Source: Mesorhizobium zhangyense (lineage in GTDB: Bacteria > Pseudomonadota > Alphaproteobacteria > Rhizobiales > Rhizobiaceae). Taken from it: DNA of 64,000 nt. The DNA is taken from contig NZ_JAAKZG010000001.1 of NCBI RefSeq assembly GCF_011045115.1, forward strand, positions 496,001 to 560,000. Direction: 5' to 3'. The position numbers and the translations under genes are program-made. The notes under the pieces are model-generated. The model ran no database searches. It was not told the DNA's origin and worked only from the letters and a program-made list of their open reading frames with translations. Shown here piece by piece: positions 44,451 to 52,729 of this stretch (position 1 is the first letter of the stretch; each line of letters opens with the position of its first letter).

Positions 44451-45140
44451 TCAGGCGTTGCCGTCGATGAAACGGTCGTAGTCCGAGACAAGCAGGCGCA
44501 ACGGTGCTTCGTCTTCCTCGATGTTGGAAAAACGGCCGATCGGATCGGCAAAGATGTTGTCGGTGAGGTCGTCGTTGACCGTGGAAACTTCCCCAATCAG
44601 CACATCGCCACCCTCGCCCCAGAATGCGTGCCATACGCCCGGGAGCAGGGTCACGCTCTCGCCCGGATCGAGCTTCAACAGTCCGCCTGCCGGCAGTTTT
44701 CTCACCACGCCGTCGGTCGGAACTTCTACTTCCTTGTGGCGATCGATGCCGCCGTCTTCAGCCGGCATGAAAAGTTCCAGAACGAGCTTGCCACCGCCGC
44801 GATTGATGATGTCCTCGGCCTTCACGATGTGGCGGTGCATCGGCGACAGCTGGTCCTTGCGCGAGATCATGATCTTTTCGGCATAGAGCATGCCGGTGCC
44901 GCGCGTCAGATCCTCGGCGCGGCCATTGCGGACGGTGAAGAGGAACAGGCCGAGCTCGTCATATTTGCCCTGCCCGTAATCGGTGATGTCCCAGCCAAGG
45001 CGGGAATCGACGATACCGGCAGGCCGGCGCGTCTTCAGTTCCTCCGGCGACCAATAGGCGAAGGGCGGCATGACATAGCCGAAGGAGCGAATGAAGGCGT
45101 CGCCCTCGCGGATGATCTCATTGATGCGGGAGCGTTTCAT
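44451..45140 (-). CDS. D-lyxose isomerase-like cupin sugar isomerase
   Basis: The 229-residue protein matches the D-lyxose/D-mannose isomerase family (YdaE type). Cupin metal ligands are His102, His104, Glu109 (SPMHRHIVKAED) and His161 (GVWHAFWG). The N-terminus has FAYWSPEEL and the GWDITDYGQGKYDELGLFLFTVRNG segment. It would interconvert an aldose and ketose such as lyxose-xylulose or mannose-fructose. It is the last gene of the LacI-controlled sugar operon and overlaps the mutarotase-like gene by 4 nt (ATGA). Confidence 0.85.
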   Translation of the reverse strand: MKRSRINEIIREGDAFIRSFGYVMPPFAYWSPEELKTRRPAGIVDSRLGWDITDYGQGKYDELGLFLFTVRNGRAEDLTRGTGMLYAEKIMISRKDQLSPMHRHIVKAEDIINRGGGKLVLELFMPAEDGGIDRHKEVEVPTDGVVRKLPAGGLLKLDPGESVTLLPGVWHAFWGEGGDVLIGEVSTVNDDLTDNIFADPIGRFSNIEEDEAPLRLLVSDYDRFIDGNA

Positions 45141-46168
45141 GTCGAAGTTCCTTCATGTGTCGAAGCATCCATTCTGGACGCGGAAATCCTGTAGCGTGTG
45201 GTCCATCGTTCGCCAGCGGTGAAATTCCTTCCAAGCGAAAGACTGTCAGGCGCCTGGGGAGCAAAACGTGTGTCGTCGAACCAGGCGTTCACCGGCTCGA
45301 TGCCGACACCGCGAAAGCTGCTCGACCATGGCGGCGCGCTGCGCCCGCGATCGGAGAGCCAGATCAATGCGGCGGGAAAATCATCCCGGTTCCAGTCGAG
45401 TTGAACGCGATAGCCATCATCGGGATAGAGAATCCTTATGCAGCCGGACGCACCGTCGATCTGGATGATCTCCTCGGCAAGACCGCTTGGCTGACTGGAA
45501 AGATCGGCAACGCTTCCGTTCTCCAGCGGAACCTGTTCAAGCGAGGCGAATATATCGTCGGGTTTCAGGCGCGACACGCCTGGTTCGACGATTTCAGGAA
45601 ATGTATGGCCTTGCGAGAAAACACCCGGATCAAGCAGCAGCCTCTTGCCCTGCTCTGGCATCCGGAAAATCGGATGGAGCCCGACCGGCAGCAGGCAATC
45701 CGCCCGCGCTTCGACAGTCAGCGTGATTTCGACGGCCGCTTCGCCCGGCACACCGGCAATGTGGCGTTCGACCCGTTTGATCGGATGATCCGATGGATAG
45801 TCGATTGCCAGAGCGATCTCAGCCGCCGTCTCGCTTGTGACGTGCCAGGCATTGTTCGTGCCATAGCCATGATGATGCGGGTCGACCGGCGTCTTGCCGA
45901 ACGGCACGCAGGCCCATTCGCCGCCAAGCTGGCGCAGATGCGCGGGGATGTCTGCGTTCGCAGCGATTTTCGGATCATTGATCCAAGGAGCCTCGGCCAA
46001 CGGCATCACAGACGAACCGTCATCCAGAACCAGTGTCAGATTGTGAAGCGATCCACCGACGGCAAAGATTTCCGCATGGCCGCGATCCCAGGACAGCGCC
46101 CAGCGAGAACGCTCCGCAGATCGAGCGGATTCGTCGGCTGACAGGGCCTGATCGTTGGGCGCCAACAC
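45137..46168 (-). CDS. Galactose-mutarotase-like (aldose epimerase superfamily) protein
   Basis: The protein of about 343 residues has the mutarotase-like beta-sandwich features: GGSLHNLTLVLDDGS near the start, DPHHHGYGTNNAWHV, and VGLHPIFRMPEQGKRL. The C-terminal CIEP-like strand is SFRGVGIEPVNAWFDD. It probably supplies the right anomer for the adjacent isomerase. The GTG at 46168 is chosen: it follows TGAGGAG (overlapping the ATPase stop) with correct spacing. Longer in-frame starts run through the ATPase gene. Confidence 0.75.
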   Translation of the reverse strand: MLAPNDQALSADESARSAERSRWALSWDRGHAEIFAVGGSLHNLTLVLDDGSSVMPLAEAPWINDPKIAANADIPAHLRQLGGEWACVPFGKTPVDPHHHGYGTNNAWHVTSETAAEIALAIDYPSDHPIKRVERHIAGVPGEAAVEITLTVEARADCLLPVGLHPIFRMPEQGKRLLLDPGVFSQGHTFPEIVEPGVSRLKPDDIFASLEQVPLENGSVADLSSQPSGLAEEIIQIDGASGCIRILYPDDGYRVQLDWNRDDFPAALIWLSDRGRSAPPWSSSFRGVGIEPVNAWFDDTRFAPQAPDSLSLGRNFTAGERWTTRYRISASRMDASTHEGTST

Positions 46169-46178
46169 CGGCTTCTCC

Positions 46179-47294
46179 TCAGAGTATCCGCTGGCCGTTG
46201 GCCGGATCGAAAAACACCGCCTTGTCGAGATTGAAGGCCAGTTTCGTCTTCTGCCCGGCAACAACATTGACGTCGGCGCGCAGCCGCGCGGTAACCTGCT
46301 TCTTGCCAAGCCGGGTGACGGCGAATGTGTCGGAGCCCGCCGGCTCCACCACCTCGATCAGGCATTCGCTTTCGGCGATATTCTTGGCATTGCGGTCGGC
46401 GCCGTCACGGTCCGTCAGGGCCTCGGGGCGGATGCCGAAAATCACTTCCTTGCCGTCGTGTGCGGCAAGTCCCGCCGGGGCGTTCGGGATTCCGAGCGCC
46501 AAGGGCTCCATCTCGTCGCGATTGGTTGAAATCGACACGCCCGAACCGTTCTTCGTAATCGTCACCGGGATCAGGTTCATCGCCGGCGAGCCCATGAAGT
46601 CTGCAACGAACAGATTGGCCGGATTGTTGTAGATCTCGGCCGGCGTGCCCGATTGCTGCAGCAGCCCGTCCTTCAGCACGGCGATCTTGGTCGCCAGCGT
46701 CATCGCCTCGATCTGGTCGTGGGTGACATAGACGATGGTGGTGCCCATGCGCTGGTGCAGCCGCTTGATCTCGGTGCGCATGTCGACGCGCAGCTTGGCG
46801 TCGAGGTTGGATAGCGGCTCGTCGAACAGGAACACCTGCGGATCGCGCACCAGCGCCCGACCGATCGCCACGCGCTGGCGCTGGCCTCCGGAAAGCTGGC
46901 TCGGCTTACGGTCGAGCAGATGGCCGATCTGTAGCATCTCCGCGACTTGAGCGATTGCCTTGTCGCGTTCCGGCTTGGGCACGCCGCGGATTTCCATGCC
47001 AAACGCGATGTTTCCACCGACTGTCATGTTCGGGTAGAGCGCATAGGACTGGAACACCATGGCGATGTCGCGCTGCGACGGGTGCAGCCCGTCGATCACC
47101 TTGCCGCCGATGCTGATCGTGCCGCCGGTTGTCGTCTCGAGGCCGGCGATCGAATTGAGCAGCGTGGACTTGCCGCAGCCCGACGGCCCGACCAGCACGA
47201 GGAAGCCGCCCTCCTCGATTTCCAGATCGATGCCCTTCAGCACCTTCACATTGCCGAAGGTTTTTTCGAGATTGCGGATTTCGAGAAACGCCAT
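46179..47294 (-). CDS. Sugar ABC importer ATP-binding protein (UgpC/MsmK type)
   Basis: The 371-residue ATPase has Walker A GPSGCGKST, the Q-loop FQSYALYPNMTV, signature LSGGQRQRVAIGRAL and Walker B VFLFDEPLSNLD. A C-terminal OB-fold regulatory domain of the MalK/UgpC type follows (VIFGIRPEALTD). It energises the adjacent MalF/MalG-like permeases and lies 3 nt after the second permease gene. Confidence 0.93.
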   Translation of the reverse strand: MAFLEIRNLEKTFGNVKVLKGIDLEIEEGGFLVLVGPSGCGKSTLLNSIAGLETTTGGTISIGGKVIDGLHPSQRDIAMVFQSYALYPNMTVGGNIAFGMEIRGVPKPERDKAIAQVAEMLQIGHLLDRKPSQLSGGQRQRVAIGRALVRDPQVFLFDEPLSNLDAKLRVDMRTEIKRLHQRMGTTIVYVTHDQIEAMTLATKIAVLKDGLLQQSGTPAEIYNNPANLFVADFMGSPAMNLIPVTITKNGSGVSISTNRDEMEPLALGIPNAPAGLAAHDGKEVIFGIRPEALTDRDGADRNAKNIAESECLIEVVEPAGSDTFAVTRLGKKQVTARLRADVNVVAGQKTKLAFNLDKAVFFDPANGQRIL

Positions 47295-47297
47295 GCC

Positions 47298-48242
47298 TTA
47301 CCCCTTGACTGCGCCGGCCATCAGGCCGCGCACGAAATAGCGTCCCGCGATAATGTAGACGAGCAGCGTTGGAAGGGCCGCGATCATCGCCGCAGCCATG
47401 TTGACATTGTATTCGACGACGCCGGTCGAGGTGTTGACGACGTTGTTCAGCGCCACCGTCATCGGCATCGCGTCGCCCGTGCCGGCATAGGCGGAGGCGA
47501 ACAGGAAGTCGTTCCAGATGTTGGTGAACTGGTAGATCACGGTGACGACGAAGATGGGCAGCGAGTTCGGCAGCATGATGCGCCGGAAAATCTGGAAGAA
47601 GCTCGCGCCGTCGATCTGCGCGGCCTTGATCAGTTCGGTCGGGAACGCCTCGTAATAATTGCGGAAGAACAGCGTCGTGAAGCCAAGGCCGTAGACGACG
47701 TGTACGAAAACCAGGTTGACGGTAGGATTGCCGAAGCCGAACGAATAGCCCGTGGCGTTGCGCAGCGTCATGCCGAAGCGGCCGAGGCTGCCCAGTACAG
47801 TCGCCATCGGCAAAAGCACAGACTGGAACGGAATGAAGCAGGCAAACAGCATCAGCCCGAACACCAGCGTGTCGCCGCGAAAGCGCCATTTGGTCAACAC
47901 ATAGCCGTTGAGCGCGCCGAGCAGCGTCGAGATCAGCACCGCCGGAACCACCATCTTGATGGAGTTCCAGAAATATCCCTTGATACCGGCGCAGGTCAGG
48001 CCGACGCAGGTTTCGCCCCAGGCTTTCACCCATGGCTCGAAGGTGGGCGATTGCGGCAAAGCGAGCATGTTGCCGCTCTGGATTTCGTCCATGGTCTTGA
48101 ACGAGGTGACCAGCATGACGAACAGCGGCATCAGGTAGACCAGCGCAAAGAACGCCAGGAGGCCGTATATGACGATGCGGTTGAGCGTCCGCGAGCCGCC
48201 CGCCCCGGTTTTCCGCCGCTCGGAGATGGCCACAGTGCTCAT
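47298..48242 (-). CDS. Carbohydrate ABC permease (MalG type)
   Basis: The 314-residue permease has six membrane segments and the EAA loop AAQIDGASFFQIFRRIMLPNSLP that contacts the ATPase. It overlaps the MalF-type permease gene by 4 nt. Confidence 0.93.
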   Translation of the reverse strand: MSTVAISERRKTGAGGSRTLNRIVIYGLLAFFALVYLMPLFVMLVTSFKTMDEIQSGNMLALPQSPTFEPWVKAWGETCVGLTCAGIKGYFWNSIKMVVPAVLISTLLGALNGYVLTKWRFRGDTLVFGLMLFACFIPFQSVLLPMATVLGSLGRFGMTLRNATGYSFGFGNPTVNLVFVHVVYGLGFTTLFFRNYYEAFPTELIKAAQIDGASFFQIFRRIMLPNSLPIFVVTVIYQFTNIWNDFLFASAYAGTGDAMPMTVALNNVVNTSTGVVEYNVNMAAAMIAALPTLLVYIIAGRYFVRGLMAGAVKG

Positions 48243-49192
48243 CGCGGCCGCTCCCTCAGTTCGGAATAGAGATAGGGAACGATGATCGCGGTGAGGGTCA
48301 TCAGCATGATCACCGCGCTGGCGGAGCCGACCGCCATCTCATTTCGCTTGAACGTGTATTCATACATGAAGTTGGAGGGCAGCCAGGCCGAGCCGCCGGG
48401 CCCGCCGCTGGTCAGTGCCACCACCAGATCGTAGGATTTGATGGCGAGATGCGCCAGGACGATGAACGCCGAGAGGAACACCGGCCGCAGCATCGGGATG
48501 ATGATGCGGCGGTAGAGCTGGAACGACGAGGCGCCGTCGATCTGCGCCGCTTTCATGATCTCGCCGTCGATGCCGCGCAGGCCGGCCAGGAACATCGCCA
48601 TGACGAAGCCCGACGCCTGCCAGACACCGGCGATCACCACCGTGTAGATGACGAAATCCTTGTTCTTGATCCAGTCGAAATGAAAGCTCGTCCAGCCCCA
48701 TTGGTGCAGCGTCTGCTCAAGGCCGAGCCCGGGGTCGAGGAACCATTTCCAGGCAACGCCGGTGACGATGAAGGACAGCGCCATGGGGTATAGATAGATG
48801 GGCCTGAGCACGCCCTCGCCGCGGATTTTCTGATCGAGCAGGATTGCCAGGAACAGGCCGAGCGCCAGGCAGATGCCGATATAGAGAAAGCCGAAAATCC
48901 CCATATTGGTGATCGACGTGTACCAGCTCGACGGCGGATCGCTCTCGAACGTCCAGCGCCACAGGCGCTGATAGGCGCGCGGGCCGGTGAGCGTGTACGA
49001 CGGAAAGGTCTTGGAATTGGTGAAGGACAGATAGACCGTCCACAGAATGAAGCCGTAGACGAAGACGATGGTGATGGCAAAGCTCGGAGCCAGAACCAGC
49101 TTGGGCAGCGCATCCTGCAACCATGCCCGCCCGGACACCCGCGTACTGCTCACCTGCGTGAGTTCTGTCTCGGTCTTGGCAACCGTGGTCAT
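48239..49192 (-). CDS. Carbohydrate ABC permease (MalF type)
   Basis: The 317-residue permease has about six membrane segments and the EAA loop KAAQIDGASSFQLYRRIIIPML. The ATG at 49192 follows GGGAGGGGA; the longer start at 49273 is mostly basic low-complexity sequence overlapping the binding-protein end and is rejected. It partners the MalG-type subunit. Confidence 0.92.
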   Translation of the reverse strand: MTTVAKTETELTQVSSTRVSGRAWLQDALPKLVLAPSFAITIVFVYGFILWTVYLSFTNSKTFPSYTLTGPRAYQRLWRWTFESDPPSSWYTSITNMGIFGFLYIGICLALGLFLAILLDQKIRGEGVLRPIYLYPMALSFIVTGVAWKWFLDPGLGLEQTLHQWGWTSFHFDWIKNKDFVIYTVVIAGVWQASGFVMAMFLAGLRGIDGEIMKAAQIDGASSFQLYRRIIIPMLRPVFLSAFIVLAHLAIKSYDLVVALTSGGPGGSAWLPSNFMYEYTFKRNEMAVGSASAVIMLMTLTAIIVPYLYSELRERPR

Positions 49193-49277
49193 TGGTCCGT
49201 CCCCTCCCAGGGCCGTCTTGATCCGGAGACGGCGCCTCCCCCGCCGGGGGGCGGGAGAGGCTTCGTCGTTCAAAGGC

Positions 49278-50543
49278 TTACTTGGCGTCGTCGATCGCCT
49301 TCACGAGCTCTTCGACAGCCTGGTCGGAAGTCGTGATCTGGCCGTGGACGAATTTGGAGACCACGTCCTTGTAGGCATTGGCAACCGCCGGCGGCGCGCC
49401 ATAGCCCTGGGCGAGCGAGCCGAACAGCGTGCCGCCATCATTGGCTTTCTTCAGGTCAGCGATGCCCTTCTTGCCGCAGGCATCGAAGTCGGTATCCGGA
49501 ACGTCGGTACGGGCCGGAACCGAGCCTTTGACGACGTTGAACGCCGACTGGAAGCTCTTCGACAGTGTAGCGGTAGCCAACGCGACCTGGGCGGCCTTGC
49601 GGTCGTCCGGAACGTTGAACATGCCGAACATGTCGGAGTTGTAGATCACGCTGCCGTCGGTGCCCGGGAAGCGGTAGCAGTAGAAGTCGGTGTCCGGGGC
49701 TTTCTTGGCGGCAACGAATTCGCCCTTGGCCCAGTCGCCCATGACCTGAACGAGCGCATCACCCTTGATGACCATGGCGGTGGCGAGGTTCCAGTCGCGG
49801 CCCGAGAAGTTCGGATCGACATATTCCTTGATCTTGGCAAGGTTATCGAAGGACTTCTTCATCGTGTCGGACTTCAGCGATTCATCGTCGAGGTCGTTCA
49901 TGGCCTTCTTGTAGAATTCGGGGCCGCCAGTCGACAGGACGATCGAATCGAACATGGTGGCTTCCTGCCAGTTCTGGCCGCCGAGCGCGAGCGGAATGAC
50001 GCCTGCCGCCTTGGCTTTGTCGAGCAGCGCGATCAGCTCGTCAAAAGTCTTCGGCTCGGTGCCGCTGATCTTGTCCATGACGGCCTTGTTGATCCACAGC
50101 CAGTTGACCGAGTGGACGTTGACCGGAGCCGCCACCCACTTTCCGTCATAGACGGAGAATTTCTGCAGGGCTGCCGGCACCGACTTGTCCCAGCCTTCCT
50201 TGATTGCGGTTTCGGTCAGGTCGCCCATCACGCCGGCCTGCGCGTAGTCGAGAACCGTATAGCCGAGCATCTGCGAGGCAGTCGGATAGGTGCCGGCTGC
50301 GACCATTGCCTTCAGCGCGGTCATGGCGGCGTCACCGCCACCGCCGGCCACAGGCACGTCTTTCCAGGCGTAGCCTTCCTTCGCCAGATCGCCCTTGAGG
50401 ACATTCAGCGCGGCCGCTTCGCCGCCCGAGGTCCACCAATGCAGCATTTCGACTTCCTTGACGTCGGCAGCTTTGGCGCCGCCGAGGCTCAAGGCAATGA
50501 GCGCCACACCCGCGGCGAGCTTCGTTATTGTACGCAATGACAT
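49278..50543 (-). CDS. Sugar ABC substrate-binding protein (family 1, glucose-type GtsA-like)
   Basis: The 421-residue periplasmic protein has a signal peptide ending near GGAKA and the family-1 pattern [19 protein letters not shown], typical of glucose/mannose-type binding proteins. [17 protein letters not shown] and GLGGQNWQE-like segments follow (here [11 protein letters not shown]). It starts the sugar operon; an 18-nt LacI operator lies 45-62 nt upstream of its ATG. Ligand is probably a monosaccharide that the downstream isomerase can use. Confidence 0.92.
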   Translation of the reverse strand: MSLRTITKLAAGVALIALSLGGAKAADVKEVEMLHWWTSGGEAAALNVLKGDLAKEGYAWKDVPVAGGGGDAAMTALKAMVAAGTYPTASQMLGYTVLDYAQAGVMGDLTETAIKEGWDKSVPAALQKFSVYDGKWVAAPVNVHSVNWLWINKAVMDKISGTEPKTFDELIALLDKAKAAGVIPLALGGQNWQEATMFDSIVLSTGGPEFYKKAMNDLDDESLKSDTMKKSFDNLAKIKEYVDPNFSGRDWNLATAMVIKGDALVQVMGDWAKGEFVAAKKAPDTDFYCYRFPGTDGSVIYNSDMFGMFNVPDDRKAAQVALATATLSKSFQSAFNVVKGSVPARTDVPDTDFDACGKKGIADLKKANDGGTLFGSLAQGYGAPPAVANAYKDVVSKFVHGQITTSDQAVEELVKAIDDAK

Positions 50544-50587
50544 GGAATCCTCCCAGATGGCATGGCTGCTGATTGCGCCAGCTGCAA

Positions 50588-50605
50588 ATTTATAACGATA
50601 TAAAT
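50588..50605. promoter_or_regulatory. LacI-type operator 1 (binding-protein side)
   Basis: ATTTATAACGATATAAAT is an 18-nt palindrome with 16 of 18 positions symmetric and the central CG that LacI/GalR regulators favour. It lies just upstream of the sugar-binding-protein gene, where a bound repressor would block the operon promoter. Confidence 0.82.
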
Positions 50606-50725
50606 CCGGGACCTGTCAAGGCATTCGTTCGTTTGATTTCGAATGACAAGGTATCGCTTTGAAAAAGCACCATTTAATTACGATTGATGGGCTATACGGC
50701 GCCACTGTTCAGTTTATTGATTTCC

Positions 50726-50743
50726 ATTTATAACGATGTAAAT
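50726..50743. promoter_or_regulatory. LacI-type operator 2 (lacI side)
   Basis: ATTTATAACGATGTAAAT differs from operator 1 at one base and lies 31 nt before the regulator's ATG. Two copies in one divergent intergenic region suggest repression of both transcripts, including autoregulation, with possible looping. Confidence 0.82.
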
Positions 50744-50774
50744 TCGCTGGTTTTCGGCGGAAAGGACTGGGGCG

Positions 50775-51824
50775 ATGGATGGTGCCGACAGAAGCGGCAA
50801 ACGCGATGCGGGTGACGCAGGCACGGCCAAGCCGACGCTGCGGACGATCGCCGAGATAACGGGGCTCGCCGTCACCACCGTCTCACGCGCGCTCGGCGGA
50901 GCGCCGCAGATCGCGCTCGAAACACGCGAGAAGGTGCAGCGGGTGGCCGAGCAGATCGGCTATCTGCCCGATCGCGCCGCCCAACGCCTGCGCACAGGGC
51001 GCACCAACGTCATCTCGCTGGTGCTCGATCCCCACGACGAAATCCTCGGCTTCGGCACGTCTCTGGTCAGCGGCCTTACGGCAGCGCTTCGCGGCACGCC
51101 CTATCACCTCGTCATCACGCCGCATTTCGCCAATGTGCCGAGCATCGACCCTGTTCGCTACATCCTGCGCAACCGCATGGCCGACGGCATCATCTTCTCG
51201 CGCACCGAGCCTTTCGATGAGCGGGTGAAATTGCTCCTCGAACATGGATTCCCGTTCGTCTGCCACGGCCGCACCGAACTCGGGACCCCTCACCCCTATG
51301 TCGACTACGATAATTTCAGCTTCGCCTATGAGGCCACCCGACGCCTGATCGACAAGGGACGCAAAAGGCTGGCGATCATCCTGCCGCCGCGCCGCTTCAC
51401 CTTCTTCCAGCATATCCAGTACGGCTTCATGCGGGCCGTGCGCGAAAGCGGCGTCGAGTTCGAGATTGCCGAAGGCATCGACCTCGACAGCGCTTCAGCC
51501 GATATCAAGGCGCAGATATTCGAGCGCATGGCACAGCCCAGCCCGCCGGACGGTTATGTCTGCAGCGGCGAGGTATCGGCCTTGGCCGTGATGGCAGCGT
51601 TGAGCGACCGCGGGCTCAGGCCCGGAACGGATGTCGGCATCGTCGCCAAGCAGACCTCCGGCCTGTTCAGCCTGATCCGCCCCCAGGTGGACACGATCTA
51701 TGAGGATCTTGCCGATGCGGGCCTGCAAATGGGACGCCTGCTGCTCGACGCCATAGGCGACCGCAATCCGGGCGAACTCCAGGTGCTGCAGCAGCCGAAA
51801 CTGAATTTCGGCAACGGCACCTGA
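50775..51824 (+). CDS. LacI-family transcriptional repressor of the sugar operon
   Basis: The 349-residue regulator has a LacI HTH (TLRTIAEITGLAVTTVSRAL, residues about 18-37) and hinge helix (LPDRAAQRLRTGRTN). The periplasmic-binding-like effector domain follows (DGIIFSRTEPFDER, PYVDYDNFSFAYEATRRLI). Position and the two matching operators make it the likely repressor of the divergent sugar ABC-isomerase operon, released by the sugar or a derivative. Confidence 0.92.
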   Translation: MDGADRSGKRDAGDAGTAKPTLRTIAEITGLAVTTVSRALGGAPQIALETREKVQRVAEQIGYLPDRAAQRLRTGRTNVISLVLDPHDEILGFGTSLVSGLTAALRGTPYHLVITPHFANVPSIDPVRYILRNRMADGIIFSRTEPFDERVKLLLEHGFPFVCHGRTELGTPHPYVDYDNFSFAYEATRRLIDKGRKRLAIILPPRRFTFFQHIQYGFMRAVRESGVEFEIAEGIDLDSASADIKAQIFERMAQPSPPDGYVCSGEVSALAVMAALSDRGLRPGTDVGIVAKQTSGLFSLIRPQVDTIYEDLADAGLQMGRLLLDAIGDRNPGELQVLQQPKLNFGNGT

Positions 51825-51894
51825 TCTGTGGACAATGCGCGCGGGCATCTCAAGGCCCATGTCGGCGGCAGCGTAGCCGCGCTAGCATCATGCC

Positions 51895-52719
51895 ATGCAA
51901 CCTTCCAAAGACATTTCGCGTCTCATCGAGATCATGGCAGCGCTTCGCGCGCCGGTAACGGGATGTCCGTGGGACATCGAGCAGAATTTCGAGACCATTG
52001 CCCCCTACACGATCGAGGAGGCCTATGAGGTTGCCGACGCGATCGCACGAAGTGATCTCGACGATCTGCGCCAGGAACTCGGCGACCTGCTGCTGCAGGT
52101 CGTCTACCATGCCCAGATGGCCGAGGAAGCCGGCGAATTCTCCTTCGGCGATGTCGTGGAAGCCATCACCACCAAGATGATACGGCGCCACCCGCACGTC
52201 TTCGGCGATGACAAGGCGCGCAGCGCCGGCATGGCCAAGGGCATGTGGGAAAAGATCAAGGCCGAGGAAAAAGCCGAGAAGCGCAATGCCCGCCTGGCGC
52301 GCGGGCTTGACGCGGAAGATCACGGCAGCGGTTTTCTCGACGGCATTCCCGTCGCCTTCCCCGCGCTCACCCGCGCATTGAAGCTTCAGGAAAAGGCTGC
52401 GCGCGTTGGTTTCGACTGGGGTGAAGCCGGGCCGATCCTCGACAAGATCGAGGAGGAAATCAGCGAACTACGCGAGGCGATGGACAAGGCCGACGAAGCG
52501 TCGATCAAGGATGAATTCGGCGATGTGCTTTTCGCACTGGTCAATTTCGGCCGGCATCTGAAGATCGATTCGGAGGCGGCCTTGAGCGGAACCAATGAAA
52601 AATTCCGCAGCCGCTTCCATCACGTCGAGACTGCCTTGAACGCGTCGGGACGAAGCCTTGAGGCAGCTAGCCTGGAGGAAATGGAAGAGCTCTGGCAGCA
52701 GGCGAAGAACAGAAAGTAA
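51895..52719 (+). CDS. mazG: Nucleoside triphosphate pyrophosphohydrolase MazG
   Basis: The 274-residue protein has two MazG repeats: CPWDIEQNFETIAPYTIEEAYEVADAI with EELGDLLLQ-like RQELGDLLLQVVYHAQMAEE, and a second at ILDKIEEEISELREAM with DEFGDVLFALVNFGRHL. It hydrolyses NTPs to NMP and PPi in the cytosol. It converges with hflX; both stop codons lie in one 14-nt palindrome. Confidence 0.93.
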   Translation: MQPSKDISRLIEIMAALRAPVTGCPWDIEQNFETIAPYTIEEAYEVADAIARSDLDDLRQELGDLLLQVVYHAQMAEEAGEFSFGDVVEAITTKMIRRHPHVFGDDKARSAGMAKGMWEKIKAEEKAEKRNARLARGLDAEDHGSGFLDGIPVAFPALTRALKLQEKAARVGFDWGEAGPILDKIEEEISELREAMDKADEASIKDEFGDVLFALVNFGRHLKIDSEAALSGTNEKFRSRFHHVETALNASGRSLEAASLEEMEELWQQAKNRK

Positions 52720-52729
52720 CGATCGTTAC
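52716..52729. repeat. Perfect 14-nt palindrome holding two convergent stop codons
   Basis: GTAACGATCGTTAC is fully self-complementary. It contains the TAA of mazG (52717-52719) on the plus strand and the TAA of hflX (52726-52728) on the minus strand. It is too short a hairpin with no T-run on the mazG side (TTGTTTTT follows at a distance), so a terminator role is uncertain. Confidence 0.6.

Noticed and set aside
46947-48269. 440-residue plus-strand frame over the sugar permease/ATPase genes
   Set aside because: Spans two genuine genes on the opposite strand with biased composition; no homology recognised.
49068-50540. 490-residue plus-strand frame over the sugar-binding protein
   Set aside because: Shadow frame; the opposite strand encodes an exported family-1 binding protein with an operator upstream.
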